Origin: Halobacillus sp. Marseille-Q1614
GTDB taxonomy: Bacteria > Bacillota > Bacilli > Bacillales > Halobacillaceae
Direction of reading: 5' to 3'
Length of the DNA stretch: 64,000 bases
Assembly: GCF_902809865.1 (NCBI RefSeq)
Contig: NZ_CADDWH010000001.1
Span: 2,728,001-2,792,000, forward strand
The position numbers were made by a program, and so were the translations under genes. The notes beneath the pieces were generated by a model. The model worked only from the letters and a program-made list of their open reading frames with translations, searched no databases and had not been told where the DNA came from. Shown here piece by piece: positions 53,393 to 62,708 of the stretch; within the stretch, counting starts at the first letter, position 1; each line of letters begins with the position of its first letter.

Positions 53393-54871
53393 TTAAAACC
53401 AGTTGAGCATTTCAGGTTTAAGGTTTTGGAAGATATGCTTTGTTTCTGTATATTCTTCAATACCTAGTCTGCCAAGTTCACGTCCAATACCGGACTGCTT
53501 GTAGCCACCCCACGGGGCGTGTGGGAAATACAGGTTGAATTCATTAATCCAAACCGTACCCATACGCATCTTCGCCGCACAGCGTTCCGCTTTTGCAATA
53601 TCGTTTGTAAAAACGCCGCCAGCAAGTCCGTAGATCGAGTCATTGGCAAGCTTTACGGCTTCTTCTTCTGCAGTGAATTTTTCAACCGTGATAATTGGAC
53701 CAAATGCCTCATCTTGGACAATGCTCATGTCTGTCGTACAGTCTGTGAAAATCGTAGGCAGGTAGAAGAATCCTTTTTGCAATTCAGGATCTTCCGGGCG
53801 TTTACCTCCCACAGCTAAGGTAGCACCTTCTTTGATCCCTGTTTCTACATACTTTCCTACTTTCGCAAGGTGTTCAGCGGAAATAAGCGGCCCCATTTGA
53901 GTATCTTCATCAAATCCGCTTCCCAGCTTGAATTTTTTCACTCGCTCCACAAGCGCGTTCACGAACTCATCGTGAATGCTTTCTTCTACAATCAGTCTTG
54001 TACCAGCGGAACAGATTTGTCCTGCGTGGAAGAATACCCCGTTCAAAGCTTGATCGACAGCAAGGTCAAAATCAGAATCAGCAAAGATAATATTCGGGTT
54101 CTTCCCGCCAAGCTCAAGTGCGAGCTTCTTCACATTCGAGCTTGCCGCTTGCATAATTTTCTTCCCGGTCACAATGCCGCCTGTGAAAGAAATAAGGTCT
54201 ACATCTTCGTTACTAGACAACTCTGCGCCCACGGTATCACCTGCACCAAGAACCAGGTTCGCAACACCCGCAGGGACTCCCGCTTCTTCTATTAGTTCAA
54301 ATACTTTAATATGAGTAAGCGGTGTGATTTCACTCGGCTTCATGATTAACGTATTTCCAGTCGCAAGCGCTGGAGCCAGTTTCCAAGACGCTTGAAGTAG
54401 AGGGTAATTCCAAGGAGTGATTTGCCCACAAACACCAACCGGTTCGTGAACCACTTTACTGATCGAGTTTGGCACTGGAGAATCGATCAGCTCGCCGCCA
54501 TCTTTATCTGCAATTTCTGCATAATAACGAAACACTCCAGCGATATCATCCATGTCGCCACGGCTTTCTTCTACTGTCTTGCCAGTATCCAATGATTCTA
54601 AATAAGCCAATTCTTCTTTGTCTCTTTCAATCAATTCAGCAATCTTCCTAACGACAGCCCCACGCTCCGTTGCCGGGGTAGAAGGCCATTCTCCGTGATC
54701 AAAGGCTTCTCTTGCTGCAGCAATTGCTGCTTTTGTATCAGATTCATCGCCTTCTGGAACAACGGCGATAACATCTTGGTTAAATGGATTAATAATAGTA
54801 CGCGTCTTCTCCGAGTTTGCGTTCACCCATTTACCATTAATGTATTGTTGTAGTTTTAGGTTCAGGTTCAA
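53393..54871 (-). CDS. betB: Betaine-aldehyde dehydrogenase
   Basis: A 492-residue aldehyde dehydrogenase. VCGQITPWNYPLLQASWK holds the catalytic Asn, LELGGKNPNIIFADSD the Glu, and FHAGQICSAGTRLIVEESI the Cys. FGPIITVEKF and [15 protein letters not shown] complete the family pattern. It oxidises betaine aldehyde to glycine betaine. The furthest start (TTG 54880) abuts the CTGGAG ribosome site, so TTG 54871, 9 bases behind it, is preferred. First gene of betB-betA; no GbsR/BetI regulator gene is near. Confidence 0.88.
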   Translation of the reverse strand: MNLNLKLQQYINGKWVNANSEKTRTIINPFNQDVIAVVPEGDESDTKAAIAAAREAFDHGEWPSTPATERGAVVRKIAELIERDKEELAYLESLDTGKTVEESRGDMDDIAGVFRYYAEIADKDGGELIDSPVPNSISKVVHEPVGVCGQITPWNYPLLQASWKLAPALATGNTLIMKPSEITPLTHIKVFELIEEAGVPAGVANLVLGAGDTVGAELSSNEDVDLISFTGGIVTGKKIMQAASSNVKKLALELGGKNPNIIFADSDFDLAVDQALNGVFFHAGQICSAGTRLIVEESIHDEFVNALVERVKKFKLGSGFDEDTQMGPLISAEHLAKVGKYVETGIKEGATLAVGGKRPEDPELQKGFFYLPTIFTDCTTDMSIVQDEAFGPIITVEKFTAEEEAVKLANDSIYGLAGGVFTNDIAKAERCAAKMRMGTVWINEFNLYFPHAPWGGYKQSGIGRELGRLGIEEYTETKHIFQNLKPEMLNWF

Positions 54872-55082
54872 TTTGATCAACTCCAGTTTTGAAGTGAATT
54901 AAGTTTGTTAAGAATTTATTTAACGTTTTTAACACTAACATGTCTTTATAATGCTGTCAAAATATAATGGCACATTGCAGAGAGTGTGAATTTATATGAG
55001 GTAACACTAGCTGCTGCAAGCTTATATGCGACGTTGTACTTTGAATGACACTTAGTAAAAGCGCCTTAAAGTATTCTTATCT

Positions 55083-55124
55083 AAAAAACCTCCCGAAAGT
55101 CCAATGAACTAACGGGAGGCTTTT
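55083..55124 (+). terminator. Orphan intrinsic terminator
   Basis: CCTCCCG and CGGGAGG arms with a ~17-base loop, then CTTTTAG. AAAAAA before the stem also gives a minus-strand T-tract. Confidence 0.6.
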
Positions 55125-55244
55125 AGAATTCAGGCTTAAATTTCAAAAAATCCAGTCAATATTCTTTTTAAAGGTTTCAAATCCTTGTATAGCAAAGGGT
55201 TTAAGGAAAGCTTACATCAGAGCAGATGACTAATAACGGTGGAA

Positions 55245-55275
55245 AATCCAGCCAGAAGACTGGATTTTCATTTTT
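55245..55275 (+). terminator. Orphan intrinsic terminator
   Basis: AATCCAG and CTGGATT arms with a short loop, then TTCATTTTT. Confidence 0.6.
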
Positions 55276-55496
55276 AACGCACAAACCTTCGTTCCAATGA
55301 TGTGATCTCAATCTCATTGTGGATCATGTCTCGTTTTATGCATCCATTGAACCTCTGTTTATGCCTTATATTGGCATGAACTTCGTGGCTACATTATAAT
55401 ATTGGAGATGAGTGTTCTAATTTTAAAAAGAGATGGTTTTATGTATCCTTTATTTTTATGTTGAGCTAGACCTTTAAGTTCTATTCATTATTATTA

Positions 55497-55630
55497 TAAA
55501 CTGCCAAGAACATCAGCGCCTGATCTCAAATGTATTTTTTGATGGTGAAATTCGGGTGAAACTGCTTGAGAAAGGTGTAGCTCGAACTACATATCTTAAT
55601 AACGATTTAAACCCAATTTGTCCTTGTTGA
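55497..55630 (+). pseudogene. Possible staphylococcal-nuclease-like remnant
   Basis: A start-less open run reads HQRLISNVFFDGEIRVKLLE, then KGVARTTYLNNDLNP, before TGA 55628-55630. It resembles the strand-helix part of thermonuclease-type proteins (pattern YGRxLAYVxxDGxxVxxxLLxxGLARVxY). No N-terminal part is present and the reading frame upstream is closed. The match is by eye and short. Confidence 0.35.
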
Positions 55631-55805
55631 TTTAGGCAAATAACCAATTTTAACGTTAATTGCTTCATTTAGGTATCCCTTTGGATTAACTTCTCATAGA
55701 ACTAACATTAAATCTAATTAGAATCTACATATATTTGGTATAAGTACGGCATAAATAGGAAAAAATTTTTAAGGTGTTGGCTAGTCTCGCCAAACCTTCC
55801 AACCT

Positions 55806-55836
55806 GCCAGGGTGATCACCCTGGCTATTATTTTTT
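55806..55836 (+). terminator. Orphan intrinsic terminator, perfect palindrome
   Basis: GCCAGGGTGATCACCCTGGC followed by TATTATTTTTT. It lies 176 bases after the nuclease-like remnant, consistent with the terminator of a lost gene. Confidence 0.75.
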
Positions 55837-55992
55837 AAAAAGGTATTGGTTATAATACAAGTTATTTGTTGGAATTATTCTGGAAATAAAATTAAGTTTT
55901 AACATAATTTCACCAGTTTAAAGGTCTCTTAAATAGATACACTAAACCTGTTCCTATTAAGGACTTAAAATTTCTGTAAAGGGTGATCACAG

Positions 55993-56181
55993 ATGAATGG
56001 CAGACAAAATGGGGCTTCTTGGTTAGCTCTAAGTACAGCCGGAGCTATTGGTGCTGCAGCAATGTATGGAATTTCCCGAATGAACCGCAACGGTGGAGTT
56101 CAACAACTAGCTCAAAGAGCAAGACAAAGTCAACCTGTACAAAACATGCAAAAAAACCTCCCAGATATTGACGGGAAATAA
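55993..56181 (+). CDS. DUF3918-type small membrane-associated protein
   Basis: A 62-residue protein with one Ala/Gly-rich hydrophobic segment (about residues 9-27, WLALSTAGAIGAAAMYGIS) and a basic, Gln-rich tail (QQLAQRARQSQPVQNMQK). Short proteins with this layout in Bacillaceae are annotated DUF3918 (YrzQ-like). AAAGGGTGATCACAG precedes the ATG. A second frame one base off gives a similar length but lacks sense. Function unknown. Followed by a terminator. Confidence 0.65.
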   Translation: MNGRQNGASWLALSTAGAIGAAAMYGISRMNRNGGVQQLAQRARQSQPVQNMQKNLPDIDGK

Positions 56182-56195
56182 CTTTAAATGTCTTT

Positions 56196-56225
56196 GAAAA
56201 GACCCCTCCATAAAGGGGTCTTTTG
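56196..56225 (+). terminator. Intrinsic terminator
   Basis: AAAAGACCCCT and AGGGGTCTTTT arms with a 5-base loop, 14 bases after the small DUF3918-type gene. Confidence 0.8.
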
Positions 56226-56230
56226 AGCAT

Positions 56231-56338
56231 ATACCAATCAAAGAGGAAATTAAAAAGGAACTGGCTAATGAAACAATTTCTGGGTACTACTATTTAGAAA
56301 ATGATCACTTAAATAAATTAGCTGTATGTTCTGAATGA
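56231..56338 (+). other. Short open remnant without start
   Basis: From just after the terminator to TGA 56336-56338 the + strand reads IPIKEEIKKELANETISGYY, then a Leu/Asn-rich end. The composition looks protein-like, but there is no start codon or ribosome site. Probably the tail of a lost gene. Confidence 0.25.
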
Positions 56339-56365
56339 TCAAGGTCACCACAACCATTATTCATC

Positions 56366-56403
56366 ATAAAAACGAGGCAAAGAAGATACTTTGCCTCGTT
56401 TTA
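56366..56403 (-). terminator. Intrinsic terminator for the copper ATPase gene
   Basis: CGAGGCAAAG and CTTTGCCTCG perfect arms, 6-base loop, T-tracts on both sides. Begins right at the stop codon of the copB-like gene. Confidence 0.85.
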
Positions 56404-58464
56404 TTAGTCTGCCTTTAACAGCTTCGCATTAATGGCAACAACAACCGTACTTAGACTCATTAAAACTGCTCCAACTGCAGGACTGAGTACAATACCAATT
56501 GGAGCTAAAACTCCGGCCGCTAAAGGAATTGCAAAAATATTATAACCTGTTGCCCACCAGAGGTTTTGCACCATCTTCTTATACGTGTTTTTAGATAAGC
56601 TTACAATAGAAACAATGTCTTTGGGATTACTTTTTACAAGCACAATATCAGCTGTTTCTACTGCTACATCGGTTCCACTTCCGATAGCAATACCAACATC
56701 CGCCGTAGCAAGAGCTGGGGCATCATTAATTCCATCTCCAGTCATCGCAACTTTTCTTCCCTTGGACTGGACTTCCTTCACTTTATCAGCTTTGTGATCA
56801 GGTAATACTTCAGCATACACCTCTTCAATATCCAGCTGTTTTGCCACCCAATTCGCCACTTTTTGGTTATCACCCGTAAGCATGACAGAGTGAATATTGT
56901 TTGATTTTAGTTCTGCTATCGCTTCTTTTGCTGAATCACGGACCATGTCAGCCAGCGCAATCATTCCTATAAATTGATCGTCCAGCAAAACAAATACCAC
57001 TGTCTTTCCTTCTTCCGAGAGCTCATTAAAGGATTCTGTATCATAAGAATATCCTTCATCTTTCATATAACCAGGACTCATGACTTTTACTTCTCTTCCA
57101 TCGACATATCCTTTTAGGCCTTTTCCTGTAATGGATTCAAAATCATCTACTTTTCCAAGGGATATCTCTTGTTCATGGGCTTTTTCTAGAATACCTCTAG
57201 CTAGAGGGTGTTCGGAATTTTGCTCGACACTTGCTGCCCAATACAACATATCATTTTCTTCTTGTTGATTAGGAATAATATTCGTGACACCGAATTCTCC
57301 TTTGGTTAACGTACCGGTCTTATCAAATATGACGGCGTCTATGTTCCTTGCATTTTCAAATTGCGTCCGATTTCTTATCAATAGCCCTTGCTTAGCTGAC
57401 AGTGAAGTAGAAACGGCTACGACAAGTGGTGCAGCAAGACCTAAAGCATGCGGACAAGTTATAACCATAACGGTTACCATACGTTCTAAAGCAACATCGA
57501 AAGCATATCCTAGTGCCATCCAAATGATAAATGTGGTTATACCTGCCCCTAATGCTAAATAGAAAAGCCATTTTGCTGCCCGGTTAGCAAAATCCTGGGC
57601 TCGTGATTTTGATTGTTGGGCTTCTTTCACCAAGCTAATGACTTGTGACAAATAAGTATCATCGCCCGTATTTTTCACTTTGATGGTGAGGCTGCCTTCT
57701 TTGTTGACGGCCCCGCCGATAACTTTGTCTTCTTGCTGCTTTTCAACTGGGACGGACTCCCCTGTTAGCATCGATTCATCAATGGCCGATTTACCATCTG
57801 TAATCACGCCATCCACCGGAATTTTCTCTCCCGGTTTTACGAGCACAAGATCTTCAGAATGCAGTTCACTTAATGGGACATCTTCTGTTTCTCCATTTTC
57901 TTTTAATCGGTGAGCTTCATTAGGCATTAGTTTTACTAGTTCCTGTAAAGCATTTGAAGCCCCCATCACAGATTTCATTTCAATCCAATGACCAAGCAGC
58001 ATAATATCAATTAATGTCGCTAGCTCCCAAAAAAAATTTTTACCTGACCATCCGAAAACAACAAGGGAACTATACACATAAGCGACCACAATCGCTAATC
58101 CTATCAGAGTCATCATGCCCGGATTTTTTTGTTTCAGTTCATCTAGTGCCCCTGTTAAAAAAGGCCATCCACCATAGAAGAATACAAAGGTTGCCAAACC
58201 GAATAAAATATATTGGTCATAAGGGAAGGAAATATCCAGACCAATAAAATCCTGAATCATCGGAGACAATAGCAATATAGGTAAGGTTACAATTAAAGAT
58301 ATATAAAACCTCTTCTTAAAATCTTCAACCATGGCCCCATGATCGTGTCCCTCATGACCGTGATCTTCATGTCCATGGTTATCGTGTCCATGATCATGCT
58401 TCTTATCACCATGTTTATCATGGTGTTCATTTTGGTTTTCATGATTATGGTGTTCGTGTGCCAA
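56404..58464 (-). CDS. copB: Copper-exporting P1B-type ATPase with CPH motif (CopB-like)
   Basis: A 686-residue heavy-metal P-type ATPase. The N-terminus (residues 3-43) is almost pure His/Asp/Glu/Gly and replaces the usual CxxC metal-binding domains. TGES is in [11 protein letters not shown] (about 233-236), the membrane metal site CPH is at 337-339 ([14 protein letters not shown]), the phosphorylation motif DKTGTLT at 381-387, and [10 protein letters not shown] follows. The CPH motif defines the CopB (P1B-3) group, exporting copper or silver. No CopY/CsoR regulator or chaperone adjoins it. ATG with GGAGGATT upstream. Confidence 0.92.
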   Translation of the reverse strand: MAHEHHNHENQNEHHDKHGDKKHDHGHDNHGHEDHGHEGHDHGAMVEDFKKRFYISLIVTLPILLLSPMIQDFIGLDISFPYDQYILFGLATFVFFYGGWPFLTGALDELKQKNPGMMTLIGLAIVVAYVYSSLVVFGWSGKNFFWELATLIDIMLLGHWIEMKSVMGASNALQELVKLMPNEAHRLKENGETEDVPLSELHSEDLVLVKPGEKIPVDGVITDGKSAIDESMLTGESVPVEKQQEDKVIGGAVNKEGSLTIKVKNTGDDTYLSQVISLVKEAQQSKSRAQDFANRAAKWLFYLALGAGITTFIIWMALGYAFDVALERMVTVMVITCPHALGLAAPLVVAVSTSLSAKQGLLIRNRTQFENARNIDAVIFDKTGTLTKGEFGVTNIIPNQQEENDMLYWAASVEQNSEHPLARGILEKAHEQEISLGKVDDFESITGKGLKGYVDGREVKVMSPGYMKDEGYSYDTESFNELSEEGKTVVFVLLDDQFIGMIALADMVRDSAKEAIAELKSNNIHSVMLTGDNQKVANWVAKQLDIEEVYAEVLPDHKADKVKEVQSKGRKVAMTGDGINDAPALATADVGIAIGSGTDVAVETADIVLVKSNPKDIVSIVSLSKNTYKKMVQNLWWATGYNIFAIPLAAGVLAPIGIVLSPAVGAVLMSLSTVVVAINAKLLKAD

Positions 58465-58548
58465 TCGAAATCCTCCAATCCTTTTCTATAAATATGAGCT
58501 ATACTTAATACTTTTACCTAGTAGGGGTATAGTTAAACATCAGTTTTC

Positions 58549-58575
58549 AAAAAAAGACTAGCACAATTGCTAGTC
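58549..58575 (-). terminator. Intrinsic terminator
   Basis: GACTAGC and GCTAGTC arms with a 6-base loop. The minus strand continues TTTTTTTG. It lies downstream of the broken membrane-protein fragment. Confidence 0.75.
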
Positions 58576-58659
58576 TGAATCCTTCACCTTTTATATACCC
58601 ATACCGCTGACCGTATATAATTTCTACAAGGTGAAAGCGGATCTGAATTACTACTCAAA

Positions 58660-58962
58660 CTAATCTAGAACCTCATTTTTCACCAATAAGTTAAAGCATC
58701 CAAAATACCTACAGCAATTTAAGATCCATCCAGCTGCTTTATGAACAAGCCCTTCTTTCCTTCGTCCCTTCTTCATGAATGAACCCACTAAATTGAAATA
58801 CCAAATAAGAAAAATGGAAACAATTAATGGAATAGAGGTTCCAACTGCAAAGATCGGAGGGAGCACAGGTCGAAGCATCTTTGATACAACTTCTCCTATA
58901 TGCAAGTAATTGGCATGGATAAATGAAACGAGAAAACAGCTAATGTGAATTAAGGAAATCTA
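58660..58962 (-). pseudogene. C-terminal fragment of a polytopic membrane protein, with frameshift
   Basis: The minus strand reads VLPPIFAVGTSIPLIVSIFL, then GSFMKKGRRKEGLVHKAAGWIL, after which the frame degenerates. Skipping one base near 58722 restores IAVGILDALTYW and a stop, a sensible hydrophobic end, so a single-base frameshift is likely. The frame is open upstream only to a TAG near 58962 and lacks most helices. The style fits CcdA/TauE/UreH-like transporters or metal-resistance permeases. Family assignment is tentative. Confidence 0.5.
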
Positions 58963-58983
58963 AGCCTCAAGAAGCTCATATAC

Positions 58984-59020
58984 AAAGAACCTCTCTCCGT
59001 AATACGGTGAGAGGTTCTTT
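58984..59020. terminator. Strong bidirectional hairpin
   Basis: AAAGAACCTCTC and GAGAGGTTCTTT perfect arms with a 13-base loop. No intact gene ends next to it; on the minus strand it follows the LysE-like remnant. Confidence 0.7.
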
Positions 59021-59060
59021 ATGGTAGGTCCATGGCAGAATTGTTGATCATAACTGATGG

Positions 59061-59235
59061 CTACTTAATGAAAATCGATACCGCAGAGTAAATCATCAGC
59101 CCGCCCATGACTATTCGAAACATTATCATGTTTTGCAAGAAAATCTTTTAATATAGATCAGAAAGCAGACCATAGAAGAAGTGCCAACCAACCTAAAAAG
59201 ATAGTAATTGACGTGTAAGATACAATAGATTTCAT
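59061..59235 (-). pseudogene. Remnant resembling the C-terminus of a LysE-type exporter
   Basis: From ATG 59235 the minus strand encodes a hydrophobic ITIFLGWLALLLWSAF, then a stop. In another frame it continues MIMFRIVMGGLMIYSAVSIF to TAG (59061-59063). Two successive helices split over frames by stops and a shift look like the last two helices of a LysE/RhtB-like amino-acid exporter. Short and decayed, so the family call is by eye. Confidence 0.4.
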
Positions 59236-59244
59236 CCTTAATCG

Positions 59245-60348
59245 TCATTGACTTACCCAGTAATCCCTGTGAATAACAACCTTTTGATCACTATTGGTTT
59301 TTATCATAGCCTCTGTACTTGATAGTCCCTTAATTTCTAATAATTGATTGGAAGAAAAATTCACACTGCCTTTCCCAATAAGCTGCCCCTTTACGTTAAC
59401 TACCTCCACTACATCATTGACCTTAAAGTTACCCATAATGTTTGTTACACCTGCAGGCAGGAGACTTTTACCATGTTTTAATATTGCAGTTTCAGCCCCA
59501 TGATCTACTTCAATTTTACCTCTTGGAATGGAATGCAGCGCCAGCCACTGTTTGGAATTATTCATATTGGACTGTGAGCTGCCGCCGATATAAGTGCCAT
59601 CCCCTTTTCCAACTAAAATATCAACGAGTTTTTCATCACCCGCCCCAGATCCAATAAATACTTTCACCCCTAATAGTAAGGCTGTACGAGCTGCCTCTAT
59701 TTTTGATTTCATCCCGCCCGTACCAACTTTTGAACCAGCTTCAGAAGCACCTTTTACTAAATGATCATCAATTTCATGAAGAAAGTTATACTTTTTTGCA
59801 TTTGGATGAGTTCGTGGATTTTGATCATAAATCCCATTGATATCTGTTAGGATCATTAAAAAATCTGCATGCACCAGCCCACTGACGAGCGCTGATAACA
59901 TGTCATTATCGCCAAAGTTTAATTCTTCAACAGACACTGAATCATTTTCATTAATAATAGGGGTGACATTACGTTTTAAAAGTTCAGATAAGGTAGCGTG
60001 TGCATTTTGATATTGTTCTTTATGCAAGAAGTTGTGTCTAGTTAATAGTAATTGTGCAGCTACAATGCCATGTCTTTTAAACTCTTCCGTATAGCCTCTT
60101 AATAATTGTCCCTGCCCTACAGCTGCGGCGGCTTGCTTACCGGCAATCGTTACAGGACGTGAGGAATAGCCAAGATCAGTAAAACCGGCTGCAACGGCTC
60201 CTGAGGAGATCATAATCACCTCATGCCCCAGGTTCTTCAAACGTGCAAGCGCATCTACGTGCTCACGCAGCTTTTCATTGCTTAGTCCTCCTTTTGTATT
60301 CGTTAAAGAGCTGCTACCTATTTTGACAACGATCCTTTTCTTGATCAT
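59245..60348 (-). CDS. proB: Glutamate 5-kinase
   Basis: A 367-residue enzyme. The amino-acid-kinase domain starts [13 protein letters not shown], with [25 protein letters not shown] and [12 protein letters not shown]-terminal PUA domain (about 275-360) contains [12 protein letters not shown]. It catalyses the first step of proline synthesis. ATG 60366 is in frame, but ATG 60348 gives the canonical N-terminus. A T-box leader lies upstream. No proA follows, which is unusual, since proB-proA normally form an operon. Confidence 0.92.
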   Translation of the reverse strand: MIKKRIVVKIGSSSLTNTKGGLSNEKLREHVDALARLKNLGHEVIMISSGAVAAGFTDLGYSSRPVTIAGKQAAAAVGQGQLLRGYTEEFKRHGIVAAQLLLTRHNFLHKEQYQNAHATLSELLKRNVTPIINENDSVSVEELNFGDNDMLSALVSGLVHADFLMILTDINGIYDQNPRTHPNAKKYNFLHEIDDHLVKGASEAGSKVGTGGMKSKIEAARTALLLGVKVFIGSGAGDEKLVDILVGKGDGTYIGGSSQSNMNNSKQWLALHSIPRGKIEVDHGAETAILKHGKSLLPAGVTNIMGNFKVNDVVEVVNVKGQLIGKGSVNFSSNQLLEIKGLSSTEAMIKTNSDQKVVIHRDYWVSQ

Positions 60349-60372
60349 TTTCCATTCACCATCCATTTTTGT

Positions 60373-60625
60373 AAAAAACGCCCTTCCATCCTAATACAAG
60401 GGACGGATGAGCATGGTCTCCGCGGTACCACCTTCATTGATATTAGCTACATCTAATATCCACTTTCGACAATTCTTTAATCCAAGGAAATCGGGCAGGA
60501 GATTGCCCAACCATTCAAAGAATAGGTTCATTAGCATGATAGGTTGATGAATTTACATCCGTTGGGAATATTACTCTTTTTACTTGAGGACTATCTGAGA
60601 GTTTCCTATTATATATTCTCAATGT
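60373..60625 (-). promoter_or_regulatory. T-box riboswitch leader of proB
   Basis: The minus strand carries the T-box sequence AAGGTGGTACCGCG (60434-60421), then a terminator made of CGTCCCTT and AAGGGCG arms followed by TTTTTT (60405-60373). Upstream are the Stem I-like elements, and a CCU triplet near 60590 is a possible proline specifier. Uncharged tRNA-Pro would stabilise the antiterminator and switch on proB. The T-box is direct sequence evidence; proline specificity follows from the gene it controls. Confidence 0.88.
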
Positions 60626-60860
60626 TATGCCTTACTGTGCTTATATATTAATAGATTATTATGTAGTAAATTTAGTAAGGAGTCAATGTTTCCAAGCTGA
60701 TTGTTTAAAAAAGGCTTCCTATAAAAGTAGTATTATAGGTTATAAAATTAATTAGAAATGTGTATTTGTTAAATAAATGTAAAATTGAGTCGAATTATAA
60801 TATGCTACGATATTATATGGGGAAAATTATATAACCATACATAATCAGGGGGCATTTTTT

Positions 60861-61313
60861 ATGTTAAAGAAATTTGTCAGTGTCGTTTTAGCCAGTCTTA
60901 TGGCAGTGGTCTTATTTGCACCAAATGCTCACGCTGCATCAGCTTCAAGTGATGAAGTGGTCAGTATAGCTAAAAAGCACCTGGGAACTCCATACGAATG
61001 GAGTGGAGAAACGCCGGATGGTTTTGATTGTTCGGGATTTACATACTATGTAATGAAGAAAGTAGGGATCGACCTCCCAAGGGGTTCCTATGATCAATAT
61101 AAACAAGGGACATCTGTAGCAGCATCAAATCTTCAAAAAGGAGACTTGGTTTTCTTCTCTGGTACACATAGAGAAGGAGTTTCCCACGTAGGGATCTATA
61201 TCGGAGATGGGAATATGATTTCTGCTACGAAAAGTAAAGGAGTTGCCATTGACCCGGTATTTTCTGGATATTGGGGAGATAAATATACTGGTGCCAAAAG
61301 TTTTTTAAAATGA
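60861..61313 (+). CDS. Secreted NlpC/P60 (C40) peptidoglycan endopeptidase
   Basis: A 150-residue protein: signal peptide 1-25 (ending ANAHAA) and an NlpC/P60 domain from SDEVVSIAKKHLG to the end. The catalytic Cys is in DGFDCSGFTYYV, the His in GVSHVGIYIGDGN, and a third residue follows near GVAIDPVF. It is a minimal single-domain hydrolase without LysM or SH3 modules, cleaving D-Glu/diaminopimelate-type bonds in wall peptides. A TAATCAGGGGG ribosome site precedes the ATG. Confidence 0.9.
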   Translation: MLKKFVSVVLASLMAVVLFAPNAHAASASSDEVVSIAKKHLGTPYEWSGETPDGFDCSGFTYYVMKKVGIDLPRGSYDQYKQGTSVAASNLQKGDLVFFSGTHREGVSHVGIYIGDGNMISATKSKGVAIDPVFSGYWGDKYTGAKSFLK

Positions 61314-61956
61314 TAGTTTTTTCAACTATGTATCAACGGATTACGGGGCTTATGATGAAATTCAGCATTTAAATGACGAAGGCATAGATTAAACATTTTC
61401 ATACTTTAACAATACTCCAAATGAAAGGTGGTTAAACCTCATATTTGGAGTATTGTTTTATTTATTAAAAAAGGAAGGGCACTAAGTTCGTGGTGCTTAT
61501 ATCCATCACCGTTTCTTCATCAATCAATGAGTGAAAGCTGTCATTTGATATGAGTCCTGTGAAGAGTTCATTAGGACTTCCCTTCGGCGCAATTTTGGAT
61601 AGTAACTAATTAGGCCCGGCCTCTTATCAAGCTCATGAGTTGACATGACAAGGACTGATAAAAATTATGAAGTTCCTTTTTAAGTTCTTTAATACCTTCT
61701 ATCACCGTATTCCGGCTGACCAATAAGCTAAAAGGCTGCCCCAAATCTTTAGAAGTCTGAGGATCTTCCAATATCATGAAAATTTGAATAAAAAATCCTA
61801 ACAAAAGTTCAGTGAACTATTTTGAGGCCCTTTAGATCTATCCTGTCTTGTCTAACAAGTTGGTCATTTTGATATAATGGGAAAACAAACCAGAACAAGT
61901 TAAATCACACGTCTATTGAATCATCCAGACTTTGCTATAAATATACCCGCCAAAAG
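61314..61956. other. Gene-poor interval
   Basis: It contains a strong terminator (61409-61462), a 27-codon start-less open run at 61312-61392 and a weak 64-codon minus-strand frame at 61610-61804, neither convincing. A/T-rich and otherwise featureless. Confidence 0.45.
61409..61462. terminator. Intrinsic terminator
   Basis: ACAATACTCCAAAT and ATTTGGAGTATTGT perfect arms with a ~20-base loop, then TTTATTTATT on the + strand. Located ~95 bases after the NlpC/P60 gene. Confidence 0.75.
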
Positions 61957-62472
61957 TTATCTCCTGTTTTCATCAAAGGTAACCGTATCCTTTAATTTAT
62001 TGCCTTCATCTATTGACTTAGTGCTGGTCATCTTTTTCACAAATTCCTTAACGACCTTGACACTCAAGCCGGACTCCCAGTATTCAGCGATTTCAGGGGT
62101 CACTTTGACCAATACAACATTCGGGTCATCTGCAGACGCGTTCAGCACTTTTTCGATAATCTTATTCCAATAGTCTTTCTTCTTATTATCATCTTGAACA
62201 AATTCAGCTGTACCGCTGATCGATACATAGGAACTGCCTGCATATGCCAAGTTAACGGCAGGGTTACGGTTGATATCTTCATATTTCTCTGTATCTTTTT
62301 TTGTAATGAACCAGATCTCTTCCCTATCCATTTGTACTTCCTGCGTATGCATCGGCCGGGACATCAGCCTGCCTTCTGGAGATATCGTGGTCAGCATCCC
62401 CACTTTCTCATCTTTAATCAAGTCTTTAATTTTCTTAATGGTTTCCTGATTTTCTGTGGTTTGATTAGCCAT
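61957..62472 (-). CDS. General stress protein 26-like (pyridoxamine-phosphate oxidase fold)
   Basis: A 171-residue split-barrel flavin-binding-fold protein. IKDLIKDEKVGMLTTISPEGRLMSRPM is the YdaG/GSP26 start, then EEIWFITKKDTEKYEDI and VNLAYAGSSYVSISGTAE. The frame extends 43 codons upstream, but AAGGAGG precedes ATG 62472. B. subtilis YdaG is a sigma-B-controlled general stress protein, and a sigma-B-like promoter is visible upstream. Biochemical role not established. Confidence 0.87.
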   Translation of the reverse strand: MANQTTENQETIKKIKDLIKDEKVGMLTTISPEGRLMSRPMHTQEVQMDREEIWFITKKDTEKYEDINRNPAVNLAYAGSSYVSISGTAEFVQDDNKKKDYWNKIIEKVLNASADDPNVVLVKVTPEIAEYWESGLSVKVVKEFVKKMTSTKSIDEGNKLKDTVTFDENRR

Positions 62473-62585
62473 GTATGTTTCCTCCTTCTGATCCTTATCA
62501 GTTGCTTCTCTCCTTTTCCAAAAGAGGAAAGCAGTCTCTATCAAATCTTCTTCTTCCTTTTCCCGAAGAGAAACAAAATTACACT

Positions 62586-62612
62586 TTTCCCGTAAAATCA
62601 ACGGCTTTAACC
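62586..62612 (-). promoter_or_regulatory. Sigma-B-like promoter for the GSP26-like gene
   Basis: Minus strand GGTTAA (62612-62607), 15-base spacer, GGGAAA (62591-62586), close to the general-stress pattern GTTTAA-N12-15-GGGTAT. It lies about 115 bases before the ATG. Motif match only. Confidence 0.4.
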
Positions 62613-62708
62613 ATTTCCAACATCTAGGATTTCATCAAATCGAGCGGACCTTGAAAAACCTTACCCGCAAGAGAATATACTAACCAGCTATAAGCTGGAT
62701 CCCATGAT

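Larger units (their letters stand above)
54881..55496. other. Gene-free interval with two orphan terminators
   Basis: It begins with the betB promoter region. Hairpins with T-tracts on the + strand occur at 55083-55124 and 55245-55275, yet no intact gene precedes them. No ORF with a ribosome site is found. The pattern suggests decayed genes. Confidence 0.5.

Noticed and set aside
61312-61392. A 27-codon run reading YVSTDYGAYDEIQHLNDEG on the + strand
   Set aside because: Looks protein-like but has no start, is very short and overlaps the NlpC/P60 stop region. At most a trace of a lost gene.
61610-61804. A 64-codon minus-strand frame with a hydrophobic start
   Set aside because: The start is a bare TTG without a ribosome site, the composition is weak, and no family pattern appears. 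Probably chance.
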